A stretch of DNA of 64,000 nucleotides, taken from positions 3,782,001 through 3,846,000 of the forward strand of contig OZ244969.1 in assembly GCA_965222725.1 (NCBI GenBank), in the 5' to 3' direction. A program made the position numbers and the translations under genes. The DNA comes from GCA-2748575 sp965222725 (lineage in GTDB: Bacteria > Pseudomonadota > Gammaproteobacteria > Pseudomonadales > Ketobacteraceae). Shown piece by piece: positions 44,119-52,867 of this stretch (position 1 is its first letter; each line of letters opens with the position of its first letter). The notes below the pieces were generated by a model. The model saw nothing but the letters and a program-made list of their open reading frames with translations, was not told the DNA's origin and did no database searches.

Positions 44119-45723
44119 TTATTCCTCCCGCAACAGTTTGCCCGGATTCATACGCTGGTCGGGATCAAAATACTCACACAGACTTTTGATGGCGCCGATA
44201 CCCAGTTCGCCTTTCTCTGCCGGCAGGTATTTGGCGTGGTCAACGCCCACCCCATGCTGGTGGCTGATGGTGCCGACATGACGCACGATTTCTTCAGACG
44301 CAGCGGCCTTGATCCGTTTCCAGCGTTCCAGTGTTCCCGGATACGTATCGGCACAGCGATAGATATAGGTGGTGTAAATACTGGAACCCTGGTTATACAC
44401 GTGTGACAGGTGGGTAAACACGTGCACTTTTTCGTTTTCTGATTCCAGAGCACGGGTAATGGCACCTTCGATGGCGTGCATCATGGTGGTGGTTTTGGAC
44501 CAGTCACAGGCGGTTTCCAGGGTATCCACCGCATAACCGGCTTCCCACAGGCCGTGGCGCAGGTAGGGGGATTTGAAACGGTTTTCTTCCCATTTTTTAC
44601 CCAGAATGGTGCCGGTGTTAACGCCGCCCAGTTTCTTCACAATTTTCATGGCCTGGTCATAGGCAAACTTGTTGGCGGCTTTGGTGCCGGTCACACCGAA
44701 AGTCATCATACATTTTTGTTTGCCGGCACCGCGCAGTGACAGCGCAGTATCCAGTGCGCTGATGGCCATGGGGTGGCCTGCCAGTTGCAGCTGCGTGTAG
44801 GTTTCGGTTTCGTTGCTCAGACGCACCATGGACAGGGGGATTTTTGACTGGGAAATTTTGCGTACGGCAGTGACCGCATCCACCCAGTTGGGGAAGAACA
44901 CCACATGGAAAGATTCTTTCTTGGCCAGGGGCAGCACGCGAACTTTAACAGTGGTAATAATTCCCATGCGGCCCTCAGAACCCAGGATCATTTCGCGAAT
45001 GTCCGGGCCGGCAGACGAGGCCGGAATGGTGGGAATATCCAGAGTGCCTTCGGTGGTTTCGATACTGCCACCGGCAAACATCTGTTCAATACGGCCATAG
45101 CGCAGGGATTGCTGGCCGCTGGAGCGGCTGGCTACCCAGCCGCCCACGGTGGACAGTTCCCAGGATTGTGGATAATGGCCCAGTGTGTAACCGTGGGCAG
45201 CCAGCTGGGATTCCACCATGGGGCCCGGCGTGCCGGCGCCGAAGGTGGCAATGTTGCTTTCGCGATCCAGGTCCAGCAGCTGGTTCATGCGGCCCATATC
45301 AATGGTCAGCACGGGGCGGGGCGTGTCTTCCGGGTTAATGTGGCCCACTACCGAGGTGCCCCCGCCGTAGGGAATCACTTCCAGGTTCTTGTCCCGGGCA
45401 AATTGCAGCAGTTCGCGTACCTGGCTGGCGTCTTCCGGAAAGGCCACGCCATCAGGAAACAGCCCGAAATCGCCGCTGCGCATGGCAAGCCAGTCCGGGA
45501 AGCTCTGGCCGCGGGAATGACGAATCCGGTCACCCTTGTCGGTGCTGATCAGCGGGTGTTCCGGCATGCGGGTATCGGGAACCTTGGCCTCTACCTCCGC
45601 GAAGCTGGCATCCGGCAATGGATGGCCTTCGCCGATGGTCTCGACCAGAAATTCATGTGCCGATTTTTTAAGCGGAAAATCATTGGCGTCATCGCCCCAG
45701 CCGTTCCAGCGTCTCATTCGCAT
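44119..45723 (-). CDS. AGPS-like FAD-binding oxidase (alkyl-DHAP synthase family)
   Basis: 534 aa from the ATG at 45723 (GAGGG upstream); the longer open frame to 45840 lacks a site. PCMH-type FAD domain (VIPYGGGTSVVGHI, TVGGWVASRSSGQQSLRYG), then a FAD-linked oxidase C-terminal domain ending in TISHQHGVGVDHAKYL and FDPDQRMNPGKLL, resembling alkyldihydroxyacetone-phosphate synthase. That enzyme swaps the acyl group of acyl-DHAP for a fatty alcohol to give an ether lipid. It leads an operon with GlpD-like and FGGY kinase genes, and is divergent from an AraC regulator. Other members of the superfamily are simple oxidases, so the reaction is uncertain. Confidence 0.8.
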   Translation of the reverse strand: MRMRRWNGWGDDANDFPLKKSAHEFLVETIGEGHPLPDASFAEVEAKVPDTRMPEHPLISTDKGDRIRHSRGQSFPDWLAMRSGDFGLFPDGVAFPEDASQVRELLQFARDKNLEVIPYGGGTSVVGHINPEDTPRPVLTIDMGRMNQLLDLDRESNIATFGAGTPGPMVESQLAAHGYTLGHYPQSWELSTVGGWVASRSSGQQSLRYGRIEQMFAGGSIETTEGTLDIPTIPASSAGPDIREMILGSEGRMGIITTVKVRVLPLAKKESFHVVFFPNWVDAVTAVRKISQSKIPLSMVRLSNETETYTQLQLAGHPMAISALDTALSLRGAGKQKCMMTFGVTGTKAANKFAYDQAMKIVKKLGGVNTGTILGKKWEENRFKSPYLRHGLWEAGYAVDTLETACDWSKTTTMMHAIEGAITRALESENEKVHVFTHLSHVYNQGSSIYTTYIYRCADTYPGTLERWKRIKAAASEEIVRHVGTISHQHGVGVDHAKYLPAEKGELGIGAIKSLCEYFDPDQRMNPGKLLREE

Positions 45724-45789
45724 ACCCTCATTGTTGTTCTGGTGATTGCTATATAGTAGACACTGAGTCTCAATTTTCACTGTCTGATC

Positions 45790-45818
45790 GGGACACGACG
45801 GTCGCGAATTGGGACACG
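45790..45818. promoter_or_regulatory. Direct repeats, possible AraC-type operator
   Basis: Two copies of GGGACACG (45790-45797 and 45811-45818) lie 21 bp apart, two helical turns, in the gap between the divergent AGPS-like operon and the AraC gene. This spacing is typical of AraC-family binding sites. No binding has been shown. Confidence 0.55.
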
Positions 45819-45885
45819 GCTCGTCAAAACGGGTATTCACAAGTAAAATTAGTCAGTTACGAATCGCAACAGGCCAGGCATTCTG

Positions 45886-46932
45886 ATGACGACAACAAAA
45901 AACAAGGCGGATATGGGCTTTGCCTCAGTACCGGCGGTGCAGCAGTACCTGGATATGGCAGCGTCTGAAGGGGTGGACTGTACCCAGGCCTTGCTGGATG
46001 CCGGTATCAGCAGTGAGGTGATGGCAGACAGTAACAAGCGGGTTCCGGGCGCCGCACTGCAAAAATTGCTGGCGGTGGTGATCCCCCGGGCCAAAGATCC
46101 CTGTTTTGGTCTGCATACCTCGGCGTTTATCAAACCGGCGTCCTATGGTGTGCTGGGCTATATCGCCATGAACTGCAGCACCCTGGGGGAGGCCCTGGCA
46201 AAAACGCCGGTGTATGAAAAAATAGTCGGTGACATGGGCTACACCACCACCCGCGGCGATGTGGATTCACTCTGGGTGCGCTGGCACTGCAATTTTGATC
46301 ACCCGCTGGTGCGCCGCCATGTGATTGAAAACGTGCTCAGTTCCTGGACCCGTTATGTGCGCTGGATAACCGGCGAGTTTGAAAAATCCCCCCGTACGGT
46401 TCACCTGGAGCACAGTGCGCCGGACGACCCGGCATTGGTTGCGGAGTACGAAAGCGTATTCGGGTGCCCGGTTAAATTCGATCAGCCTTACAGCGCCCTG
46501 CAGGTGGATCACGAATACCTGGCGCAGTCCATTCGCCAGTCCGACGCCCAGTTACTGAAAACCCTGGAAGATCACGCTACCCAGATTCTTTATGAAATCG
46601 ACAAGGACCAGCCCCTGAAATACCGGGTATCAAACCTGTTGCGGCTGATGCTGAAAAAGGAATTGCCCAGAAAAGAAATCATTGCCGAAAAACTGGGTAT
46701 GAACATTCGTACCCTGCAACGCAAACTCAGGGAGGAGGGTACCGGCTACCAGGAATTACTGGACGAGCTGCGCCTGGAGCTGGCGCAGAACTACCTTAAA
46801 AACAGCCGTATGAGTATTGATGATATCAGTGCCTTGCTGGGCTTTGCGGAGCCGCGTTCGTTTCATCGCAGCTTCAAGAAATGGGTAGGCGCCACACCGG
46901 GAGCCTACCGCAATAATGAGGCGTCAGTTTAG
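45886..46932 (+). CDS. AraC-family regulator with Arabinose_bd-type domain
   Basis: 348 aa, same architecture as the regulator at 24.8 kb. N-terminal PF12625-type sensor (ASYGVLGYIAMNCSTLGEAL) and C-terminal AraC helix-turn-helix (IIAEKLGMNIRTLQRKLREEG, ISALLGFAEPRSFHRSFKKWVG). It is transcribed away from the AGPS-GlpD-FGGY operon and is its probable regulator. The last 9 bp overlap the end of the convergent gene on the other strand. Confidence 0.9.
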   Translation: MTTTKNKADMGFASVPAVQQYLDMAASEGVDCTQALLDAGISSEVMADSNKRVPGAALQKLLAVVIPRAKDPCFGLHTSAFIKPASYGVLGYIAMNCSTLGEALAKTPVYEKIVGDMGYTTTRGDVDSLWVRWHCNFDHPLVRRHVIENVLSSWTRYVRWITGEFEKSPRTVHLEHSAPDDPALVAEYESVFGCPVKFDQPYSALQVDHEYLAQSIRQSDAQLLKTLEDHATQILYEIDKDQPLKYRVSNLLRLMLKKELPRKEIIAEKLGMNIRTLQRKLREEGTGYQELLDELRLELAQNYLKNSRMSIDDISALLGFAEPRSFHRSFKKWVGATPGAYRNNEASV

Positions 46933-47373
46933 GCGCATCGCTTCGGTAATACGCTCGAATTTGTTGGCTTCCACGCCCAGTTTCTGTTCCGCCGCCGCCA
47001 GGTTTTTTTCCAGGTTTTCGATGCGTTCCTGCAAATGGCTGCGGCTGGTTTCCAGATCAAAACGCTGGTCTACCAGCGCCTGATAGCGGGCTTCTGCTTC
47101 GGCGATCATTTCCAGTTGCCGGTTTACGCTTTCCAGTTCCTTGTGGGCCAGGGTAATCTGGATCTGCATGGTATCCAGAATCGCCTGGTTAACCACTTTT
47201 TCCTGGGTCTGGGTGCTGAAAAAGGCCACATACAACGGGTAGGCGGCCAGCAGGATGGAGAAAATCAATCCGAAGATAAACCCCGTACCGAATGAAGCCG
47301 GAGACTGCCTGCGGGGTTGTGAGCTTGTGCCGGTTACCTGGCTTTCTGTTCCGCTGGTTTCGCTATTCGACAT
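46924..47373 (-). CDS. Membrane-anchored coiled-coil protein, 149 aa
   Basis: A Ser/Thr/Gln-rich N-terminal segment precedes one membrane helix (GTGFIFGLIFSILLAAYPLYVAFF, about residues 30-53). The rest is a long charged helix with heptad pattern (ETSRSHLQERIENLEKNLAA), most likely a coiled coil on the periplasmic side. I recognise no family. It overlaps the end of the AraC gene tail to tail by 9 bp. Confidence 0.6.
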   Translation of the reverse strand: MSNSETSGTESQVTGTSSQPRRQSPASFGTGFIFGLIFSILLAAYPLYVAFFSTQTQEKVVNQAILDTMQIQITLAHKELESVNRQLEMIAEAEARYQALVDQRFDLETSRSHLQERIENLEKNLAAAEQKLGVEANKFERITEAMRLN

Positions 47374-47552
47374 ATGATCCTCGTACGGTTAACTCTTCGC
47401 AACGTAACACCACAGCCTAACAAGCCTGTGTTGCAATACAATGGATTTCGCCGGCCTGTTGCTGTAAAACCGCAACAGGCATCTCTATTATAGGCGATGA
47501 ATTCCGGTGCATATGTTGCGTCAGATCAGTGATGATCAGCGTTGTTGTTCAA

Positions 47553-47585
47553 AGTTGTCGATCAGAGTTGTCGATCAGAGTTGTT
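47553..47585. repeat. 13-bp tandem repeat across a stop codon
   Basis: AGTTGTCGATCAG occurs twice in tandem (47553-47565, 47566-47578), then a partial third copy begins. It spans the 3' end and TGA stop of the minus-strand hydrolase gene, so changes in copy number could extend or alter its C-terminus. Confidence 0.6.
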
Positions 47586-48741
47586 CGTCGCTTTCCAGCA
47601 GGGCGTCACCAAAGCGCTCTTCCAACCCCGCGAATGCAGCACTGATATCCGGATTGCATTGCAGCAGTTCTTCATAGGCGATGGTAGACGCGTAGTTGAT
47701 AATGTCCCAGCCGGTTTGCGGATCAAGAAACCCATCCCCGCAGCCGTCGGTGCCAAGGGTCAGGAACAGCTGGGGCACATCCACGCCATAGCTTTTAACC
47801 AGAGGAATCACACCACCAAATTCCGACCCAAGGGAGCAGAGTTCGGTGTAGGTCAAATGGCCGGTATTGGCGATGCCCACAAGGCGCTTGGGCAGCTGTG
47901 CACTGTTATAACCGGTCAGCGTGTTGTTGTAGTTAGACACACTGTCCAGCTCGCTGCCAATAAACATGACCCTTTGAGCATAGGTATTGTCAATATCGCC
48001 ACCGCGGCCCGCCATGGGAATAATCACCCGCACGCCGGGGGCTGCGCCCAGATCAGCCACCGCACGGGCACCGGCGCTGTGGCCACCCAGGCCAATCCGG
48101 GTGGGGTCAATAGCATTATGGAAGTCCGCCAGATTCCCGTTCAGCCCGTGCACTGCTTCCAGTACCTGTACCGTGTCCTGAGCCTGTGTGGCAAAAATAG
48201 CGCCCAGCGGATTGGCTTTCAGGTCCTTGAGGCGGATTTTGGGGTTGTCGGCGCTGATCACAATAAAGCCGCGGCTGGCCCAGTGTGTCATCTGGTTTAA
48301 TGAGGCAGTGCGGAAACCGGCAGTACCGTGAACAAACACAATCACTGGGTAGGGGGCGCGGTCGTAATCGATGGGCAGATCCCGGTAGCAGTTGCAGGGC
48401 TGTTCCAGGCCGCTGTTATCGGGAATCAGGGCCGCATCATCGTCGGGCAAAAACTGGCGCATGTCATAAAGCTCGGCCGCAAGTCCGGATTCGGATTCCG
48501 GAACCGCCGGATACCAGATTTCGGCGGTCAGGTCTGCTTTGTTGCCGTTCTCAATCGCCAGGGTACGTACTCCCACCGGCCAGGGGCCTGCGGTGGCAGG
48601 ATCAGCAGGTACCTGCAGTTCGTTGTTGTCATGGCAGCTAATCGTTTGGCTGACATCGGGTAAATTACTTAGGTTTGGTTTGCTGCAGGCACCTGTAAAA
48701 AGTACCGCCAGCACAGCGGCTGTAATTTTTATTTTGTTCAT
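47575..48741 (-). CDS. Lipoprotein alpha/beta hydrolase (PAF-acetylhydrolase/chlorophyllase-like)
   Basis: 388 aa. Lipoprotein signal ending in the lipobox FTGAC. Central alpha/beta hydrolase features: VIVFVHGTAGFRTASLNQM oxyanion region, nucleophile elbow GLGGHSAGARAV, and a His in IANTGHLTYTELCSLG. The repeated Cys residues (NCYRD, LCSLG, DGCGDG, QCNP) could form disulfides in the periplasm. The fold and layout resemble the platelet-activating factor acetylhydrolase/dienelactone hydrolase group, but the substrate is unknown. No operon partner. Confidence 0.82.
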   Translation of the reverse strand: MNKIKITAAVLAVLFTGACSKPNLSNLPDVSQTISCHDNNELQVPADPATAGPWPVGVRTLAIENGNKADLTAEIWYPAVPESESGLAAELYDMRQFLPDDDAALIPDNSGLEQPCNCYRDLPIDYDRAPYPVIVFVHGTAGFRTASLNQMTHWASRGFIVISADNPKIRLKDLKANPLGAIFATQAQDTVQVLEAVHGLNGNLADFHNAIDPTRIGLGGHSAGARAVADLGAAPGVRVIIPMAGRGGDIDNTYAQRVMFIGSELDSVSNYNNTLTGYNSAQLPKRLVGIANTGHLTYTELCSLGSEFGGVIPLVKSYGVDVPQLFLTLGTDGCGDGFLDPQTGWDIINYASTIAYEELLQCNPDISAAFAGLEERFGDALLESDEQL

Positions 48742-48849
48742 GACTCCCCCATTTGATAGATATTTTTATCGTTTGGGAGGTTCTAACATTGGGTTTAAAG
48801 TTGGTCAATTGCCTTAACTTTCAGTCTAGGTGGCATGTCAGGAGTCTCT

Positions 48850-50229
48850 ATGCAGCGCATTGTTCGGTCCGTATTCATCCTTTTTCTGATGACCTTATCA
48901 GGTTGTGAGTATGTTGATGATCTGCCTTTGGCAAATCGCTTTATCGCCAAAAATATCTGTATCGGGTTGTTTGTTGAAGGTTTTGAAGAGCAACCGTTGA
49001 TTGATGATTATGTAACGCCCTTTGTGCCGGTCATTAATAAAACCTGGCGCGTGAATATCGACTACGACAATGAAACGGTTGATGTCACTAATTCCGTTTT
49101 TAAAAATCTGCATGCCAGAGCCATTCACCGGCCGCCCATTGGTTGTGTGGCACCATTGGAAAAATCCGATGAGCAACTCAGGGCCGAAGCACCGCAGCCG
49201 GTCACCAAAAAGCAGCTGGATCCTTTTACGCCCTGGCCATTCGGTAGTGGCGGTATGCCGGCCCAGCCGGTAGCGGGAATTGATTACGACAAGCTTCAGG
49301 CAGTGTCCGACGAAGTCTTCAATGATACCGGTGGGGTGAACCCGGTGGCGTTTCTGGTGGTGTACGACGGCCAGCTGATTCACGAACGCTATGAAGGTGG
49401 TGTAGGGCCCTTTTCACCTTTAAAGGGTTTTTCCATGTCCAAGAGCTTGATTAATGGATTGATGGGGCGCCTGCAGGATGCGGGGCAGCTTTATGTGACG
49501 GATCCAACCGGTATAGAAGAATGGCAAATGGATGGACGCGCCAACATTACCATGGAAAACCTGATGCAAATGAGCAGTGGGCTGGATTATTTTGAGCGGG
49601 CCATGGGCACCAATAATGATCAGGGCCTGTTGACCTACGGGGATTTGCCGCCATCAACCTATGCGGTTCAGCTGCCGTTGATTGCAGAACCGGGTTCCAA
49701 TTTCAATTACTCCAGCGGCGACAATATGATTGCGGCCAAAGTGATTCAGGATCATCTGGGCAGTCTGCAGCAAACCTATGATTATTATCAGAAGGAGTTC
49801 TTTTTCAAATTCGATGCGGTCAACAGCCTGGTGGAACATGATGAAGCCGGTTACTTTTCCAGTGCGGAATCCCTGTTTATGTCGGCACGGGACTGGGCCC
49901 GGCTGGCGCAGCTGTATATGAACAACGGTCAGTGGAATGGCGAGCAGGTATTGAGTGAAGACTGGGTGAATTACAGTTTGACTCCCAGTGATCACTACCT
50001 GGTGTATGCCAAGAATATCTGGGTGAACACGGATCAGTATGGCTTCCCCCTGTTGCCTGAGGATACCTTTTCGTTTGCCGGTGCACTGGAACGTTTTGTG
50101 ATGGCGGTGCCTTCCCGAAAGGCCATTGTGGTACGTATCGGTTTCTCCCATAACCGGGAGGCATTTGATATCAATCCGGTGGTTGCCGGTGTGCTGGAGG
50201 CGCTGCCCGACGACTCAGTTCTTCCCTGA
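48850..50229 (+). CDS. Lipoprotein serine hydrolase, class C beta-lactamase-like
   Basis: 459 aa from the ATG at 48850 (AGGAG upstream, so the ATG at 48835 is rejected). Lipobox LSGC at the end of the signal peptide. The catalytic SxxK motif is SMSK (S195-K198), and NYSSGDN is the candidate YxN-like motif. The family includes esterases, D-aminopeptidases and class C beta-lactamases; without the KTG triad being clear, I would call it an esterase-like serine hydrolase. Its last 59 bp overlap trmH on the other strand. Confidence 0.85.
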   Translation: MQRIVRSVFILFLMTLSGCEYVDDLPLANRFIAKNICIGLFVEGFEEQPLIDDYVTPFVPVINKTWRVNIDYDNETVDVTNSVFKNLHARAIHRPPIGCVAPLEKSDEQLRAEAPQPVTKKQLDPFTPWPFGSGGMPAQPVAGIDYDKLQAVSDEVFNDTGGVNPVAFLVVYDGQLIHERYEGGVGPFSPLKGFSMSKSLINGLMGRLQDAGQLYVTDPTGIEEWQMDGRANITMENLMQMSSGLDYFERAMGTNNDQGLLTYGDLPPSTYAVQLPLIAEPGSNFNYSSGDNMIAAKVIQDHLGSLQQTYDYYQKEFFFKFDAVNSLVEHDEAGYFSSAESLFMSARDWARLAQLYMNNGQWNGEQVLSEDWVNYSLTPSDHYLVYAKNIWVNTDQYGFPLLPEDTFSFAGALERFVMAVPSRKAIVVRIGFSHNREAFDINPVVAGVLEALPDDSVLP

Positions 50230-50896
50230 CGGTTTTATACCAGTTGGGTCCATCCACAACTTCGCCCTGTTCATCCAGCGGTGGGTAGGGCAGGCGCTTG
50301 TCGCGACAGAAACGCGCCAGTTGTGGGTGGGCCCATTCAAAAAAAGTCTTCTCGTATTCGTAGTCATCAATGCGGTTGGTGCCATAGAGCCCGGCATCTT
50401 CCCGCTGGCGTTGCGCTTCGCAAAGAATAATACCGCTGGCGACGGAGACGTTGAAGGATTCCACCATACCCTGCATGGGAATGGTAATGGCATGATCGAT
50501 CAGTCCCTTTGCCTCATCACTTAATCCCTGTTTTTCGTTACCCATGATAATAGCGGTGGGACGCGTGTAATCCACGGAGCGGAAATTCACCGCGCTATCA
50601 CACAAATGGGCTGCCACCAGCTGATAGCCCTTTGCTTTCAGGTCCCGCAGGGGGTCGCCAATGGATTTGTGGACGTTGAGCTTTACCCAGCGCCAGGCAC
50701 CGCGGGCTGTTCCCCGAAAGGGCCGGTAATGGCCGGCGGGCACCACGCAATGAATTTCATGAATCCCCACTGCCTCACAATTGCGCATGATCGCAGACAG
50801 ATTGCGGTCCTTGTGCACTTCGTCGGTCACCAGGGTCAGATCCGGCTGGCGATTGTTCAGGGCTTCAGTAAGTCGGGTAAACCTTTCCGGGGTCAT
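50171..50896 (-). CDS. trmH: tRNA (Gm18) 2'-O-methyltransferase TrmH
   Basis: 241 aa SPOUT methyltransferase. Motifs match TrmH: VTDEVHKDRNLSAIMRNCEAVG, TAIIMGNEKQGLSDEA (SAM-binding knot) and IPMQGMVESFNVSVASGIILCEA. It methylates the ribose of G18 in the D-loop of tRNAs using S-adenosylmethionine. The C-terminal tail (about residues 222-241, SRRAAPPAHRQPPD) lies in the overlap with the convergent serine hydrolase gene, an unusually long antiparallel overlap of 59 bp. Confidence 0.95.
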   Translation of the reverse strand: MTPERFTRLTEALNNRQPDLTLVTDEVHKDRNLSAIMRNCEAVGIHEIHCVVPAGHYRPFRGTARGAWRWVKLNVHKSIGDPLRDLKAKGYQLVAAHLCDSAVNFRSVDYTRPTAIIMGNEKQGLSDEAKGLIDHAITIPMQGMVESFNVSVASGIILCEAQRQREDAGLYGTNRIDDYEYEKTFFEWAHPQLARFCRDKRLPYPPLDEQGEVVDGPNWYKTVREELSRRAAPPAHRQPPD

Positions 50897-51053
50897 TGTA
50901 TGGGGCTGCCAGTTTTGCTCAAAAAGAGGGCATTATAGGTGGGTTGGCGGTGGTAACCAAGTGGACTATGACTGCACAGTAAAACACAGTGTTTGTCACG
51001 ATCTGGTGATAGCTTTATGATCGTATTAATGTCACGACAATACAGGTGTGTTT

Positions 51054-52076
51054 ATGGAAGTCGCATTCAAGCTGCCCCCGATCAGAACTGACAAGGAGGG
51101 TAACCCCCGCCGGGTGGGTTTTGAACTTGAGTTGGGGAACCTCACCATTGAGCAGATTGCAGAGGCAATCCACGAGCAATTTGGAGGCAACCTGAACAAA
51201 AAGAGCGCCTTTGAAATGCACGTGGAAAACAGCGCACTGGGCAAGATCAAAATCGAGCGCGATACCCAGCTGCTCACCTCGCTCAAGTATCGTGACTGGC
51301 TCAGTAATATCGGCATCGATTTTTCGCCGGGTGCTGAAGGCGAAATGCTGGAGAAAGAGGTGGACAAGCTCAGCCGCTGGCTGGTGCCCTGCGAAATCGT
51401 GACCCAGCCCCTGCATTTTGAACAGTTTGAAAAACTGAATGATCTGGTGGCCATTCTGGAAGCCCACGAAGCCGAAGGCACGCAGCACGCCTTTTATTAT
51501 GCGTTCGGTTTGCACCTTAATCCCTCGGCGCCGGATTTGACCGCCGACACCCTGCTGGCCTACCTGCAGGCAACTCTGCTGCTGGTGGACTGGATTATTG
51601 ACGATGCCGATACGGATTTTTCCCGTCGTTTTCTTACCTCTTATATTGATCCGTTCCCCGGTGCTTATTTTCGTACCATATTAAAAACCGATTACAAGCC
51701 AGGTATTGATGAACTGATGCAGGATTATCTTGCCTATAATGATACCCGCAATCGGCCACTGGATATGCTCCCTATTTTTTGCATGATTGACGAAGACCGG
51801 GTTTTAGCGGGAGTGAATGATGACGAGCAAAAGCTGGTAAATGCGCGGCCTGCTTTTCACTACCGGCTGCCGGATTGTCGTGTCGGGGAAAAAGGCTGGA
51901 GTATTGCGGAGGAGTGGAACCGATGGAATCTGATTGAGGAAATCGCTGCGGACAGGGAAAAACGCATGAAGCTGATTCGTGCCTGGCAGCAGGAACAAAA
52001 ACGTTTCAAATTGATTCCGGGCACGCAATGGGTGAAAGAGGTGGATAAATTTCTGAAAGATGAGGGCTTACTGTAA
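51054..52076 (+). CDS. Amidoligase family protein
   Basis: 340 aa from the ATG at 51054 (AGG upstream). Matches the amidoligase_2 family (PF12224), glutamine-synthetase-like COOH-NH2 ligases predicted from comparative genomics. Visible features: the N-terminal RRVGFELELGNLTIEQIAEAI with the metal-binding Glu pair, HLNPSAPDLTADTLLAYLQA and a conserved Arg/Lys-rich C-terminal segment. It should form a peptide or isopeptide amide bond with ATP. It is followed 2 bp later by a class I amidotransferase-like gene and then by a YqaA membrane protein, forming one transcript. Substrates are unknown. Confidence 0.85.
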   Translation: MEVAFKLPPIRTDKEGNPRRVGFELELGNLTIEQIAEAIHEQFGGNLNKKSAFEMHVENSALGKIKIERDTQLLTSLKYRDWLSNIGIDFSPGAEGEMLEKEVDKLSRWLVPCEIVTQPLHFEQFEKLNDLVAILEAHEAEGTQHAFYYAFGLHLNPSAPDLTADTLLAYLQATLLLVDWIIDDADTDFSRRFLTSYIDPFPGAYFRTILKTDYKPGIDELMQDYLAYNDTRNRPLDMLPIFCMIDEDRVLAGVNDDEQKLVNARPAFHYRLPDCRVGEKGWSIAEEWNRWNLIEEIAADREKRMKLIRAWQQEQKRFKLIPGTQWVKEVDKFLKDEGLL

Positions 52077-52078
52077 CC

Positions 52079-52867
52079 TTGGCTTTGTTTGATGCTCCCG
52101 TAATAGGTGTTACCGGCCCCGACCGGGGGGGCTATGCAGCCTGGTTTATGACACGTCTGGCGCTGCGCCGTGTGGGTGCCAAACCGGTGCGTATTACGCC
52201 TTCGCGCCCGGTGGACGAAACCCAGCTGGATGGCGTAGTGATTGGTGGTGGCAGTGATGTGGAACCGTTGCACTATGGCGAAGAACCTTTGGACGAAATT
52301 CTGAAGAAGGATAAAGGCATTCGCCTGCGGGACTGGCTGGTGAATGTACTTTTATTCATTCTGCGCCGAATTTTTATGACCAAGGATGTGCAGCGTTACG
52401 ATCCTGACAGGGATGACCTGGAAAAGCATATTATTCAGTACGCCTTGCGAAACAACCTGCCGATTCTGGGCATTTGCCGTGGCTCCCAGTTGTTGAATGT
52501 GGTGCTGGGTGGATCACTGTATCAACAGATCCGTGAATTTTATGGTGAAACACCTTTTGTGCGATCCCTGTTACCCCGCAAACGGGTAGAGATTGAAAGC
52601 AACAGCCGGCTCTCCAGCATTTTTCATAGTCATACCGGCGTTATTAACGCGCTCCATAATCAGGCTATTAAAGACACCGGTGCACAGGTGCGTATTACCG
52701 CCCGTGATCTTGCCGGCGTGGTGCAGGCTATCGAATATGACGACAGCGATTATGTAATAGGTGTGCAGTGGCACCCGGAATATCTGCCGCAATTACCGCA
52801 GCACCAGGCATTGTTTTACCACCTGGCGGAAGTGGCCAGGGAAAAACGGAGTCGCCATGCTGCTTGA
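52079..52867 (+). CDS. Class I glutamine amidotransferase-like hydrolase (peptidase C26)
   Basis: 262 aa, TTG start with GAGGG upstream; no in-frame ATG fits. The catalytic triad is clear: Cys133 in LGICRGSQLLNV, His232 and Glu234 in GVQWHPE. The family cleaves gamma-glutamyl amide bonds (gamma-glutamyl-GABA hydrolase PuuD) or supplies ammonia. Here it is 2 bp after an amidoligase gene and overlaps the following gene by 11 bp, so the amidoligase makes and this enzyme trims or hydrolyses a gamma-glutamyl-type compound. This pairing is a known theme of amidoligase neighbourhoods; the product is unknown. Confidence 0.87.
   Translation: MALFDAPVIGVTGPDRGGYAAWFMTRLALRRVGAKPVRITPSRPVDETQLDGVVIGGGSDVEPLHYGEEPLDEILKKDKGIRLRDWLVNVLLFILRRIFMTKDVQRYDPDRDDLEKHIIQYALRNNLPILGICRGSQLLNVVLGGSLYQQIREFYGETPFVRSLLPRKRVEIESNSRLSSIFHSHTGVINALHNQAIKDTGAQVRITARDLAGVVQAIEYDDSDYVIGVQWHPEYLPQLPQHQALFYHLAEVAREKRSRHAA

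Noticed and set aside
44905..45756. 283-aa plus-strand open frame
   Set aside because: It is a shadow of the AGPS-like gene on the minus strand, with no ribosome site and composition typical of an antisense frame.
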